Virus record (IMG/VR): IMGVR_UViG_3300020463_000040
Coordinates: 1 to 42,518 of that record
Reading direction: 5' to 3' (one strand)
DNA from: a virus
Length of the DNA stretch: 42,518 nt
Part shown: in pieces, positions 1 to 6,025 of the stretch
How positions within the stretch are numbered: position 1 is the stretch's first letter
Layout: each line of letters opens with the position of its first letter
Made by a program: the position numbers and the translations under genes
The notes under the pieces: generated by a model
The model's input: the letters and a program-made list of their open reading frames with translations, nothing else
The model's database searches: none
Told to the model about the DNA's origin: nothing

Positions 1-72
1 TGCCTTGACCATATTCTTGATCGCCCAACGAGGCTGATTGCCTACGATGCTCCATGCTTCTTGTATTGACAT
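1..72 (-). CDS. Partial conserved phage protein (N-terminus only)
   Basis: The frame starts with ATG at 72 and runs off the left edge, so only 24 residues are visible (it begins MSIQEAWSIVG). The start codon shares one base with the stop of the next upstream gene (TAATG), the usual translational coupling of this region. I do not recognise the family from so short a piece. It is probably a member of the same early minus-strand operon. Confidence 0.6.
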   Translation of the reverse strand, partial: MSIQEAWSIVGNQPRWAIKNMVKA

Positions 73-599
73 TATGCCGCCTTCCTTTGTTTCATCATTT
101 CAATATGTCTGTTCAACATATCAATATGATCTTTGATTGCATCTTCTTCAAGTGGTTTCATGTCTGCGATTTCTTTCGCAGGATTGTCATAATGTGTATA
201 AAACCATTCACCAGTTTCTTTACCCATATAATCTTTCTTGCCGTTTTCTTTGAAGACATAAAGATATTCTTCGCCACTGTTAAATGCTTCGTCTAACAAG
301 CAGACGCCATTAAGGTGTCTCTTAGGACCTTGATCCTTTTCGCCTCTGTCTCTGCCGTAATAACAGTTCTGAACTTCGTGTAAAGGATTTGATCTGTCGT
401 CAAAGTCGATCTTTTGTCCGACCATGTATCTCCATGATGAAGCATTACCTAATTCAATTGCTTCTTCAATCTTATCATAGTTCTCCCAATGATCGATTAG
501 TGTATAACCTAACCCACCTGGATAACCGTCCCAATGTTGATATGATGAAATGTATGAACCGTCTTTTAGTTCTAAACCTATTCTTGCCCTTGTTGCCAT
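72..599 (-). CDS. Conserved phage protein with WDGYP motif (175 aa)
   Basis: The protein is soluble and acidic. It begins MATRARIGLELKDG and carries the sequence QHWDGYPGGLG at about residues 21-31. That pattern is typical of a conserved protein of unknown function in T4-like and other phages. It has no signal peptide or membrane segment. The start at 599 lies about 37 bases downstream of the predicted start point of a clear sigma70 promoter (643-671), so it is probably an early gene. No enzymatic role can be assigned. Confidence 0.8.
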   Translation of the reverse strand: MATRARIGLELKDGSYISSYQHWDGYPGGLGYTLIDHWENYDKIEEAIELGNASSWRYMVGQKIDFDDRSNPLHEVQNCYYGRDRGEKDQGPKRHLNGVCLLDEAFNSGEEYLYVFKENGKKDYMGKETGEWFYTHYDNPAKEIADMKPLEEDAIKDHIDMLNRHIEMMKQRKAA

Positions 600-642
600 G
601 TTTGCCTCTCTTTGTTATGCCTTGTTGCCTTATTATGTTTAT

Positions 643-671
643 ACTATAGCACCTCTTTATCTAAAGGTCAA
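643..671 (-). promoter_or_regulatory. Early sigma70-type promoter
   Basis: Read on the minus strand, TTGACC (671-666), a 17-bp spacer and TATAGT (648-643). It is preceded by the GGTAAATTAGGGG element shared with other promoters of this region. It drives the gene starting at 599. Confidence 0.75.
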
Positions 672-674
672 CCC

Positions 675-956
675 CTAATTTACCAAATATTTCTGCCAGT
701 TTTTTATGAGCCATTTCTCAATAACCGGCAATCCATATTCATCTTCGTCAGTGACAATATAGGCCACAGTCTTTTTCACATGGGCATACCTGAACCCAGA
801 ATCACCCCCAATCTGTCCGGATGCAACCCAAACCTTGTGTGGAAAATCTTCCATCACATTCATAGGCTCGTCGTTGTCTGAATACTCGAATGTCTTGCCA
901 AAGTCTTTTTCAACAAAACGACCGATAGGGTCTTTGGTGTAGGTCAGGTATGCCAT
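675..956 (-). CDS. Hypothetical early protein (93 aa)
   Basis: Small soluble protein beginning MAYLTYTKDPIGRF, with no recognised domain. It lies 12 bases downstream of the 62-aa gene, consistent with one transcript. It ends just before the promoter at 643-671, so it is the last gene of the operon running from 2020 to 675. The function is unknown. Confidence 0.65.
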   Translation of the reverse strand: MAYLTYTKDPIGRFVEKDFGKTFEYSDNDEPMNVMEDFPHKVWVASGQIGGDSGFRYAHVKKTVAYIVTDEDEYGLPVIEKWLIKNWQKYLVN

Positions 957-968
957 GTGTTCCTCCGT

Positions 969-1157
969 TTACTCTACAAATGAATCTACAGTTTTATCGT
1001 CTTTTTTCTTTCGACCTCTTTGAGGCTTCCATTTATATCTTAAGTCCTCTGGCGGTGTTCTTTCGCATGATGGACATATCGTAATCTTTCCGCCTCGAGC
1101 GAGAAAAGATTCGACTGTTTCGGTTGTGCTAAAAGGCACAGGTTTCTTCTTTGCCAA
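969..1157 (-). CDS. Small basic protein with CPSC motif (62 aa)
   Basis: Lysine-rich, with FLARGGKITICPSC in the middle: one CxxC pair and the phrase F-L-x-x-GGKI. A related phrase (FLKNGGKIEVLPPC) occurs in the 60-aa protein at 2824-3006, so the two may belong to one small phage family. A single CxxC is not enough to claim zinc binding. It is four bases from the HD-domain gene upstream. Confidence 0.65.
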   Translation of the reverse strand: MAKKKPVPFSTTETVESFLARGGKITICPSCERTPPEDLRYKWKPQRGRKKKDDKTVDSFVE

Positions 1158-1161
1158 ATGA

Positions 1162-1674
1162 TTATTCCTTTATTTGAGATTGTGCTTGTTCTAATAAAAT
1201 AGGATCTGCTGAAGTCAACTCTGCAAGAAGTAATCTTTTTTCTTCCAAATAAACTTTCGCGAAATTAGGATCGTATTCTACAATGGTTGAGGTGTTATCT
1301 ATCATGTCAGCAACCTTTACAGTCTGCACCCAACCCGGAGCCTGAGATAGTCTTTGTCTGTCCATCTCTTTTCTTCTTGCTCTGTTAGGGCCTCCTTCTC
1401 TTGTAGGAGTATCAGTCAACAGGGCCACACCTTGTTCTACCTTAGGCCCGAATACTTCTCCAATGGTGTGCAATTCCACACCAGTGTCTTCAACCACATC
1501 ATGCAACAAGGCCACGGCGTATGCCTCTTCTGGCAAGGTGTATTGAACATCCTGCAGAATGTCAGCCACCCTTTGTGGGTGAGTGTAATATGGCTCGCCG
1601 GTGTATTTTCTTTTCTGTCCGATGGCCTCATGTGCCGCCATTGAAAATACTTTGGCCTTCTCGTATAAATTCAT
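1162..1674 (-). CDS. HD-domain ppGpp hydrolase-like protein (SpoT/MESH1 type, 170 aa)
   Basis: This is a stand-alone HD phosphohydrolase of the RelA/SpoT hydrolase type. Visible motifs are YYTHPQRVA (metal ligand H32), ALLHDVVEDT (H58-D59, E62-D63) and KVADMIDN (K120, D123, N127), in the order and spacing of SpoT and metazoan MESH1 hydrolases. At 170 residues it holds only the hydrolase domain, with no synthetase or TGS/ACT domains. From the family, the likely reaction is removal of the 3' pyrophosphate of (p)ppGpp, which would lift the host stringent response during infection. It sits between small early genes, one base from its upstream neighbour, in the operon driven by the promoter at 2058-2086. 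MESH1-like NADPH phosphatase activity is an alternative. Confidence 0.88.
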   Translation of the reverse strand: MNLYEKAKVFSMAAHEAIGQKRKYTGEPYYTHPQRVADILQDVQYTLPEEAYAVALLHDVVEDTGVELHTIGEVFGPKVEQGVALLTDTPTREGGPNRARRKEMDRQRLSQAPGWVQTVKVADMIDNTSTIVEYDPNFAKVYLEEKRLLLAELTSADPILLEQAQSQIKE

Positions 1675-1675
1675 A

Positions 1676-2020
1676 TTAAGATCCTGTGACCAATGTTAAT
1701 TCGTTGCCTTTAATTTCAAAGCCTTCGATATAGATATGATGCAAGTCGCATGATATTACAACGGCTTTATCTGCGGCCGCCCATACATCACCCCATCGCT
1801 TACCTTCGACAGGAACTGTGACGTCATATGGACCAAAGACATCGCATTTATGTCTAATGACTACATCATCTCCGAATGGATGATCGTTGCCAAACTGAAT
1901 GCCTTCGTCATATATTGACCAAACAGTTTTAGCACCAAAGCCTTTACCATAAGTTGAAAAGTAATCCATCTGCTCAAAGAATGCTTTATCTTCGTCTGTG
2001 GTTATTTGAATGTTTTCCAT
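1676..2020 (-). CDS. Hypothetical early protein (114 aa)
   Basis: An upstream in-frame start exists at 2035, but a strong GGAGGG lies six bases before the ATG at 2020, which decides the start. The product begins MENIQITTDEDKAF and is acidic and soluble, with no recognised domain. It is the first gene of an operon that continues into the HD hydrolase. Confidence 0.7.
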   Translation of the reverse strand: MENIQITTDEDKAFFEQMDYFSTYGKGFGAKTVWSIYDEGIQFGNDHPFGDDVVIRHKCDVFGPYDVTVPVEGKRWGDVWAAADKAVVISCDLHHIYIEGFEIKGNELTLVTGS

Positions 2021-2057
2021 GTTGCCCTCCAGCAAGTTAATTTCTAATTATGTTATT

Positions 2058-2086
2058 AGTATAAGGTCAAAAGAAAAGAAAGTCAA
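2058..2086 (-). promoter_or_regulatory. Early sigma70-type promoter embedded in an inverted repeat
   Basis: On the minus strand TTGACT (2086-2081), 17 bp, TATACT (2063-2058). The -35 box is one arm of a perfect inverted repeat AGTCAAC-cggaaa-GTTGACT (2081-2100) followed on the plus strand by a T run, so a terminator-like hairpin and the promoter share sequence. Confidence 0.75.
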
Positions 2087-2109
2087 CCGGAAAGTTGACT
2101 TTTTTTAAT

Positions 2110-2334
2110 TTATTTTCCAGGGCATTCTTCCTGGTCAGGATGCCAATGAGTGACATCACCAGTTAAAAATCCATAGTCGTTATAAAAAATAGACATACCT
2201 GGCCATTCTTTACCTTCTTCGTCAACATACAGGCCTCCATAGAAGCCCCTATGCTTACCTACCACTTCAAAGAAGTACCAACAGGGTTCTCCTTCTTTTG
2301 GCAATCGTTCAGTCACACTAATCCAATTTTTCAT
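2110..2334 (-). CDS. DUF551 family protein (74 aa)
   Basis: The N-terminus MKNWISVTERLPKEGEP and the C-terminal VTHWHPDQEE match the DUF551 pattern (WISVxERLP ... VTHWxP), a short domain common in phage and prophage proteins of unknown role. AGGAG lies upstream of the ATG. It is the last gene of the cluster running from 3006 to 2110. Confidence 0.82.
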   Translation of the reverse strand: MKNWISVTERLPKEGEPCWYFFEVVGKHRGFYGGLYVDEEGKEWPGMSIFYNDYGFLTGDVTHWHPDQEECPGK

Positions 2335-2374
2335 ATCAATCTCCTTTGTATATGATTAAAAATGTTTATGTGGT

Positions 2375-2551
2375 TTAGTGAATTGTATCTACGCCTGGTA
2401 CAGGATTTTCGTGTTCCGTAATGCTTTTGATATTCTTTGGCTTGATTTCTGGACATTCTTCTTCCAGGGTAAGACAAGCGTCTTTGAAGCTCATAGCAAT
2501 GACTTCATAGATCTCATTAGAGTCTAATTCAAAGTGAAATACTTTAGGCAT
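2375..2551 (-). CDS. Small acidic protein (58 aa)
   Basis: Begins MPKVFHFELDSNEIYEVI and is acidic and soluble. The ATG overlaps the end of the upstream 88-aa gene by eight bases, which supports coupled translation. No family is recognised. Confidence 0.65.
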   Translation of the reverse strand: MPKVFHFELDSNEIYEVIAMSFKDACLTLEEECPEIKPKNIKSITEHENPVPGVDTIH

Positions 2552-2810
2552 TTAATAGTCCTTTCATTGTGTCGATTGTAGTCATTAAGTCGTTCTGTGT
2601 CAGAAAGCCTTTTACAGTATCTCCTGCTTCAGTGACTCCAGCCAATTCTGTTTGCTCACCATTAGGTCCAATGACAGCGATTTCATAAAGCCCCATCTTG
2701 CCACCATAGGACATCTTGTGCTTTACAATGCTCAACTGATGATCTGCGATTGGAACCATAGCCTGAACACCATCATACAATGGTTCGAATTTTAGGTCTG
2801 CGAATTGCAT
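2544..2810 (-). CDS. Hypothetical early protein (88 aa)
   Basis: Begins MQFADLKFEPLYDG. It has a predicted alpha/beta character with a GPNGEQTEL turn and no recognised motif. It lies in a run of overlapping small genes that also includes 2375-2551 and 2824-3006. A GAGGGAG element precedes the start. Confidence 0.7.
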   Translation of the reverse strand: MQFADLKFEPLYDGVQAMVPIADHQLSIVKHKMSYGGKMGLYEIAVIGPNGEQTELAGVTEAGDTVKGFLTQNDLMTTIDTMKGLLNA

Positions 2811-2823
2811 TTAACTTCTCCCT

Positions 2824-3006
2824 CTATTTTGATTTAGTCTGTTTCTTTCGCTTAGGCTTTTTTAATGTCTTGTATTCTTCAGAAGTCATACACGGTGGAA
2901 GAACTTCTATCTTACCTCCGTTTTTCAAAAACTCCTTCATTTTCTTTGCGAGAAATTCTTCTCTTCTTGTCTTATCGTCTGTGCCGTCATATAAAAATTT
3001 ATTCAT
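2824..3006 (-). CDS. Small basic protein (60 aa)
   Basis: Very lysine-rich C-terminus (KKPKRKKQTKSK). The middle phrase FLKNGGKIEVLPPC resembles FLARGGKITICPSC of the protein at 969-1157. It directly follows an early promoter (3013-3041), whose predicted start point (3006) falls on the ATG itself. Function unknown; nucleic-acid binding is possible from charge alone. Confidence 0.65.
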   Translation of the reverse strand: MNKFLYDGTDDKTRREEFLAKKMKEFLKNGGKIEVLPPCMTSEEYKTLKKPKRKKQTKSK

Positions 3007-3012
3007 AATATA

Positions 3013-3041
3013 GTTATAATACCAGCCAGATAAAAAGTCAA
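3013..3041 (-). promoter_or_regulatory. Early sigma70-type promoter
   Basis: Minus strand TTGACT (3041-3036), 17 bp, TATAAC (3018-3013). The upstream TTGGTTAACTTTTAGG resembles the shared element at the other early promoters. The predicted +1 is 3006, the first base of the next gene. Confidence 0.7.
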
Positions 3042-3057
3042 CCTAAAAGTTAACCAA

Positions 3058-3201
3058 TTATTTGTCTGTGAGATCTTTTACGATCGCCGCACCTGAATTG
3101 ATACCACCTTTGATAGTTCCAATCACTTCGTCTTGCGATCCTGGATTGAAATAAAGATAAGTGGCAATAACACCAATACCTATTCCTAATAGCAATCTCA
3201 T
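3058..3201 (-). CDS. Tiny membrane protein (47 aa)
   Basis: Starts MRLLLGIGIGVIATYLYF, a single N-terminal hydrophobic segment, then a short soluble tail ending KDLTDK. It overlaps the upstream stop as ATGA, which supports this frame over a longer overlapping frame in the same place. The function is unknown. Confidence 0.65.
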   Translation of the reverse strand: MRLLLGIGIGVIATYLYFNPGSQDEVIGTIKGGINSGAAIVKDLTDK

Positions 3202-3422
3202 TTCTTACTCCTTCGTTTTGTTGGTTGACGTTTATTGATATTGGGAATGATTTCCCATGCCGCAATCAATCCTTGCATCTGGCTTCCGCCTTTTGCTATG
3301 ACTTCGTCATACTTCTTATGACGAGCCTCGATAAATTTTTGCTCTGGCATTTCAATACTTTTCATCCTATTAGACTTTCGGTTAGGATCTTTGAATCCCC
3401 AATTATTCTTTACCTTACCCAT
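3198..3422 (-). CDS. Small basic hypothetical protein (74 aa)
   Basis: Begins MGKVKNNWGFKDPNRKSN and ends in a KRRSKK-type basic tail. The stop overlaps the next start (ATGA) and the start overlaps the upstream gene by 13 bases. It has no recognised domain; the charge suggests contact with nucleic acid. Confidence 0.65.
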   Translation of the reverse strand: MGKVKNNWGFKDPNRKSNRMKSIEMPEQKFIEARHKKYDEVIAKGGSQMQGLIAAWEIIPNINKRQPTKRRSKK

Positions 3423-3610
3423 AGTCCCTTTTGTAATTTTTGATAAATTGATTTTACTCTGAAATTGTATGTGGTCTCATTCAATGCCAACCCTTTCAAT
3501 TTGTCCTGCCACATAGCCTTGTAGATTGGATCCAATTGAGGATTGTTATCAAGCAGAGCCTTAATAGACTCTGCTCGTTGAAATTGTCTTTCTTCAGAGT
3601 AAGGACCCAT
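3410..3610 (-). CDS. Hypothetical early protein (66 aa)
   Basis: Begins MGPYSEERQFQRAESIKALL, mostly helical in appearance and basic at the C-terminus. The first base of its ATG (3610) is the last base of the upstream stop codon. No family recognised. Confidence 0.68.
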   Translation of the reverse strand: MGPYSEERQFQRAESIKALLDNNPQLDPIYKAMWQDKLKGLALNETTYNFRVKSIYQKLQKGLWVR

Positions 3611-3903
3611 TAAGCCTCTTCTCCGATACCCAATTTGGTAAGGTGATTACCTGGAACACGCCATTGGCCACTTGTTCCACAATCAATAATGATATACTTC
3701 TTATTGATCTTTTTAATTTTACCTGAAACCTGATTGCCTCTCTTACCAGTAAATCCTACAATGTCGCCAATCATAAATGATCTGACAGCCTGGGTAGCAA
3801 TGTGATTTCTTTTAAGTTTGATTGCCTCAATAACTTGATTGAGTTGATCGTTATCCATTTGATAGATAAGTTCGCTTGCCTTTGTTACCAAATTGTTATT
3901 CAT
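3610..3903 (-). CDS. Conserved T4-like phage protein with KOW-like beta segment (97 aa)
   Basis: A helical N-terminus (QLNQVIEAIKLKR) is followed by FMIGDIVGFTGKRGNQVSGKI and then KKYIIID and WRVPGNHL. The second half reads like a small SH3/KOW-type beta barrel (GDxVxFTGKRG...GxIxKI). This two-part layout recurs in small proteins of marine T4-like phages, whose role is unknown. It is the first gene after the promoter at 3950-3978, with a 40-base leader. Confidence 0.75.
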   Translation of the reverse strand: MNNNLVTKASELIYQMDNDQLNQVIEAIKLKRNHIATQAVRSFMIGDIVGFTGKRGNQVSGKIKKINKKYIIIDCGTSGQWRVPGNHLTKLGIGEEA

Positions 3904-3949
3904 ATTTTGTGCCTCACTTTTAATTGTTAATATGCCTTATTGTTCTTAC

Positions 3950-3978
3950 AGTATATGGTCTGTTGATATAAAAGTCAA
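3950..3978 (-). promoter_or_regulatory. Early sigma70-type promoter
   Basis: Minus strand TTGACT (3978-3973), 17 bp, TATACT (3955-3950), followed by GTAAGAAC. The upstream TTTTGGTAAATTAATGG closely matches the element before the promoter at 643-671. Confidence 0.8.
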
Positions 3979-3997
3979 CCATTAATTTACCAAAATG

Positions 3998-4183
3998 TTA
4001 ATATTCTTCATCATGCTTAATAATATCAGCATTTCTTTTGTTTCCACGGAACTTCAAATACCCTTGTTCTATAAGATTGTCAATGCAATCTGCGATACCT
4101 TGTAGCCTACCACTGCCTTTACCCCAATAAAAACCAAAGGCTGTTCCAACTACATAAGCGAAGAAGATAAAATAATTTTCCAT
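3998..4183 (-). CDS. Small membrane protein (61 aa)
   Basis: MENYFIFFAYVVGTAFGFYWGKG forms one N-terminal membrane span. A soluble tail follows with GRLQGIADCIDNLIEQGYLKF, which looks like a short helix. It is one base from the 42-aa membrane protein upstream. The function is unknown. Confidence 0.68.
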   Translation of the reverse strand: MENYFIFFAYVVGTAFGFYWGKGSGRLQGIADCIDNLIEQGYLKFRGNKRNADIIKHDEEY

Positions 4184-4184
4184 A

Positions 4185-4313
4185 TTAAATCAACTTCATT
4201 AAGATTATAACTTGTAGAACCAAAACGGCAATCGGCACAATGGTTCTAACCAATTCCATTGTGTGATTATATTCGTCAAGTTTTCTTTCAAGTTTATTTC
4301 TTGTCTTTTTCAT
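4185..4313 (-). CDS. Tiny membrane protein (42 aa)
   Basis: A charged N-terminal helix (MKKTRNKLERKLDEYN) is followed by a single hydrophobic segment (VRTIVPIAVLVLQVIILM). The layout matches small tail-anchored proteins. AGGAGG lies just before the ATG, and it sits tightly between genes. No family recognised. Confidence 0.6.
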   Translation of the reverse strand: MKKTRNKLERKLDEYNHTMELVRTIVPIAVLVLQVIILMKLI

Positions 4314-4321
4314 ATAACCTC

Positions 4322-4570
4322 CTACTTATAAATGTCCATGGCCCATTGGTCCCATGGCTCTGTTTCTGTTGCCTTCAAACAATTGAAGTCTAATTTATAT
4401 CCTGGTGAAAGAACTTCGCTCAACATTACATCTTTAATAATGTCCAAGTCTTTCTTGTCATTGGTGTCAATGAACATCGTTCCGTTCGTCCACGAAATTG
4501 TGGGAGGTGTCAAACCTTCCTTATGATATCTTTCGTGTATTTCTACCTTTGAATGTGTTTCTAATCCCAT
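4322..4570 (-). CDS. Hypothetical early protein (82 aa)
   Basis: Begins MGLETHSKVEIHERYHKEG. It is acidic and soluble with no recognised motif. The start overlaps the SWIM-domain gene by ten bases, so the two are translationally coupled. Confidence 0.68.
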   Translation of the reverse strand: MGLETHSKVEIHERYHKEGLTPPTISWTNGTMFIDTNDKKDLDIIKDVMLSEVLSPGYKLDFNCLKATETEPWDQWAMDIYK

Positions 4571-4788
4571 GCCATTACTCCTTCCACTTGTTTTAAGATT
4601 TGTTCTGAATGCTTACATCTGCCTCTGAAACTGAATCCAGGGCAGGTGCAAGTGAATCCTTTTTCTGTCAAGTCCACATCATATTCATTACCCTTGCTAC
4701 CTTTGACAGGCCATGTAATACCTTCCCATGGATGTCCTTTAGGTTTGAATAATGTAGGTTTGAGATATGATTGTTTGAACTTTGCCAA
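4561..4788 (-). CDS. SWIM zinc-finger protein (75 aa)
   Basis: The C-terminal half contains FTCTCPGFSFRGRCKHS, a CxC...CxH arrangement that fits the SWIM zinc-finger motif (CxCx(n)CxH). SWIM domains bind DNA or protein partners in several families. Here the protein is little more than the finger, so a regulatory or adaptor role is inferred. It is the second gene of the operon from the promoter at 5227-5255. Confidence 0.8.
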   Translation of the reverse strand: MAKFKQSYLKPTLFKPKGHPWEGITWPVKGSKGNEYDVDLTEKGFTCTCPGFSFRGRCKHSEQILKQVEGVMAWD

Positions 4789-4789
4789 T

Positions 4790-5191
4790 TTACATACTCC
4801 AATAAGTTTCTGATGATGGTGACATAAAGTTTGGAGTGTTCACACTCTGTTTGAACTTCTTGCCTGACATCATGTTAGTGACTTCTTCTTGAGCCTCTAT
4901 ATTATTAAAGTAGGTATCGGTGTTGATAATTTTCATATCAATCATTTCACCAGTCAACTCGCCTTCGGCTTGTCTACCTGTCTTACCATTTTCATGAATG
5001 CCTAATCCTTCAAATTTGAAAGTGCCATAAGGTTGTTTCTTTGCTAAACCTTCTGCGAACTTCTTTTTGATTCTTGTTAAGGATGCCTTAGCATGACCTT
5101 CTGTTTTATGGATTTGACCTGTGTAAGAATAATCTTTCTCACTTACGATCTCTGTGGTATCTGTTCTATATATTACATAGCCCTGTGTCAT
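4790..5191 (-). CDS. Hypothetical early protein (133 aa)
   Basis: An upstream in-frame start exists at 5248, but it would begin upstream of the promoter's predicted start point. The ATG at 5191, with GAGAGGC before it, gives MTQGYVIYRTDTTEIVSEK. It is soluble, with no recognised domain. It is the first gene after an early promoter. Confidence 0.7.
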   Translation of the reverse strand: MTQGYVIYRTDTTEIVSEKDYSYTGQIHKTEGHAKASLTRIKKKFAEGLAKKQPYGTFKFEGLGIHENGKTGRQAEGELTGEMIDMKIINTDTYFNNIEAQEEVTNMMSGKKFKQSVNTPNFMSPSSETYWSM

Positions 5192-5226
5192 ATTTTTTGC
5201 CTCTCTGTTTGCCTTATTATCTTTAC

Positions 5227-5255
5227 AGTATATGGCCAAACGGATCAAAAGTCAA
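5227..5255 (-). promoter_or_regulatory. Early sigma70-type promoter
   Basis: Minus strand TTGACT (5255-5250), 17 bp, TATACT (5232-5227), followed by GTAAAGATAA. It is preceded by TATTAGGGG as in the sister promoter at 643-671. It drives 4790-5191 and the genes after it. Confidence 0.8.
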
Positions 5256-5293
5256 CCCCTAATATGATTATTTTGGTAAACTTTTTTGAAAGA

Positions 5294-5554
5294 TTAATAG
5301 CGAACAGTATTAGACCAGCTCGAGTCTGTGCCGGCTGTTCCAGGAACATAGCCTTTTCGATGGAAATGATATTGGGCACCAAAAGGTTCATTCTGGATAA
5401 AGATCCAATCCTCATTACATTTGATGCATGGTTCCTGTAGTGAATCTGCCTGTATTGACCCCATCAGCCATTCGTTGTTCTTAGTGACTGAGCAACCTGT
5501 AGTGAATACCATTAGTGAAAGCAATAGTGAAAGATGCCTTAGTGATTTGACCAT
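5294..5554 (-). CDS. Putative lipoprotein (86 aa)
   Basis: The N-terminus MVKSLRHLSLLLSLMVFTTGC is a type II signal peptide with lipobox TTGC. The mature part is about 66 residues with a CxxC (PCIKC). It would be exported and lipid-anchored in the host envelope. It overlaps the upstream 60-aa gene by 16 bases. The role is unknown; superinfection exclusion is one possibility for a small early phage lipoprotein. Confidence 0.72.
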   Translation of the reverse strand: MVKSLRHLSLLLSLMVFTTGCSVTKNNEWLMGSIQADSLQEPCIKCNEDWIFIQNEPFGAQYHFHRKGYVPGTAGTDSSWSNTVRY

Positions 5555-5721
5555 AGTGTGTCCTTATATAATTTTATTATTTCTGCAATGCCTAATAGAA
5601 TAGCAATGAACTGTATCAGCATATCGTCACTGTATCTAAATATTCCATAATATGCACAGCCTCTGACTCCGCTTTCCATGAGACTTGCCCAGAATATGTT
5701 TGGTCGTTCCTTGTCATTCAT
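5539..5721 (-). CDS. Small membrane-associated protein (60 aa)
   Basis: Begins MNDKERPNIFWASLMESG and has a C-terminal hydrophobic stretch (MLIQFIAILLGIAEIIKLY). The best promoter (5728-5756) puts +1 on the A of this ATG, so the mRNA may be leaderless. M15 is an alternative start. The function is unknown. Confidence 0.6.
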   Translation of the reverse strand: MNDKERPNIFWASLMESGVRGCAYYGIFRYSDDMLIQFIAILLGIAEIIKLYKDTLWSNH

Positions 5722-5727
5722 AATACT

Positions 5728-5756
5728 AATATAGTATCATTAAATGTATTTGTCAA
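5728..5756 (-). promoter_or_regulatory. Sigma70-type promoter with +1 at the start codon
   Basis: Minus strand TTGACA (5756-5751), 17 bp, TATATT (5733-5728). Counting the usual six bases from the -10 box places +1 at 5721, the first base of the next gene. Confidence 0.6.
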
Positions 5757-5917
5757 TGGAAATTGGCAGAATTTCTTTCTTTGTTATCGTTTTTGTTGAT
5801 CTTTTGCGTCACCAAAATAGCCGTTTGTTCATTCTTGACCTTGGAGATGATTAAATCTGTGTAGGAATCTACAATCAGGAAGTTGCCAATATCGTCTTTG
5901 TATAGTTGATATCTCAT
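5753..5917 (-). CDS. Small hypothetical protein (54 aa)
   Basis: Begins MRYQLYKDDIGNFLIVDSY, a likely beta-rich start, followed by a polar Asn/Lys-rich tail. A perfect T4 late promoter box lies five bases before the ATG, so translation would be leaderless. No homologue is recognised. Confidence 0.55.
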   Translation of the reverse strand: MRYQLYKDDIGNFLIVDSYTDLIISKVKNEQTAILVTQKINKNDNKERNSANFH

Positions 5918-5922
5918 GTAAA

Positions 5923-5930
5923 TATTTATA
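5923..5930 (-). promoter_or_regulatory. T4-type late promoter (TATAAATA)
   Basis: The perfect octamer TATAAATA on the minus strand, five bases before the ATG at 5917. With T4 spacing (-13 to -6) the transcript would start on the A of the ATG. Confidence 0.7.
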
Positions 5931-5936
5931 ATATGC

Positions 5937-5951
5937 TACAGCGGGGCCTTA
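5937..5951 (+). repeat. 15-bp direct repeat, copy 1 (TACAGCGGGGCCTTA)
   Basis: An exact second copy lies 720 bases downstream at 6657-6671. The pair brackets the promoter and the MjaI-family gene. It is unusually GC-rich for this genome. Confidence 0.85.
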
Positions 5952-5963
5952 GTAAAAAGGTGG

Positions 5964-5992
5964 TTGACTTTTTTGGTTACCTGTGTTATTAT
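5964..5992 (+). promoter_or_regulatory. Sigma70-type promoter of the MjaI-family gene
   Basis: TTGACT (5964-5969), 17 bp, TATTAT (5987-5992). The predicted start is near 5999, giving a 27-base leader to the ATG at 6026. It diverges from the minus-strand early genes. Confidence 0.78.
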
Positions 5993-6025
5993 TAAAATAA
6001 TGAAAGATCACTTAAGAGGTATGTC

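Noticed and set aside
3050-3265. A 71-codon minus-strand frame
   Set aside because: It overlaps two better frames (47 and 74 aa) that are joined by an ATGA overlap; its Arg/Trp-rich sequence looks like a shadow of them.
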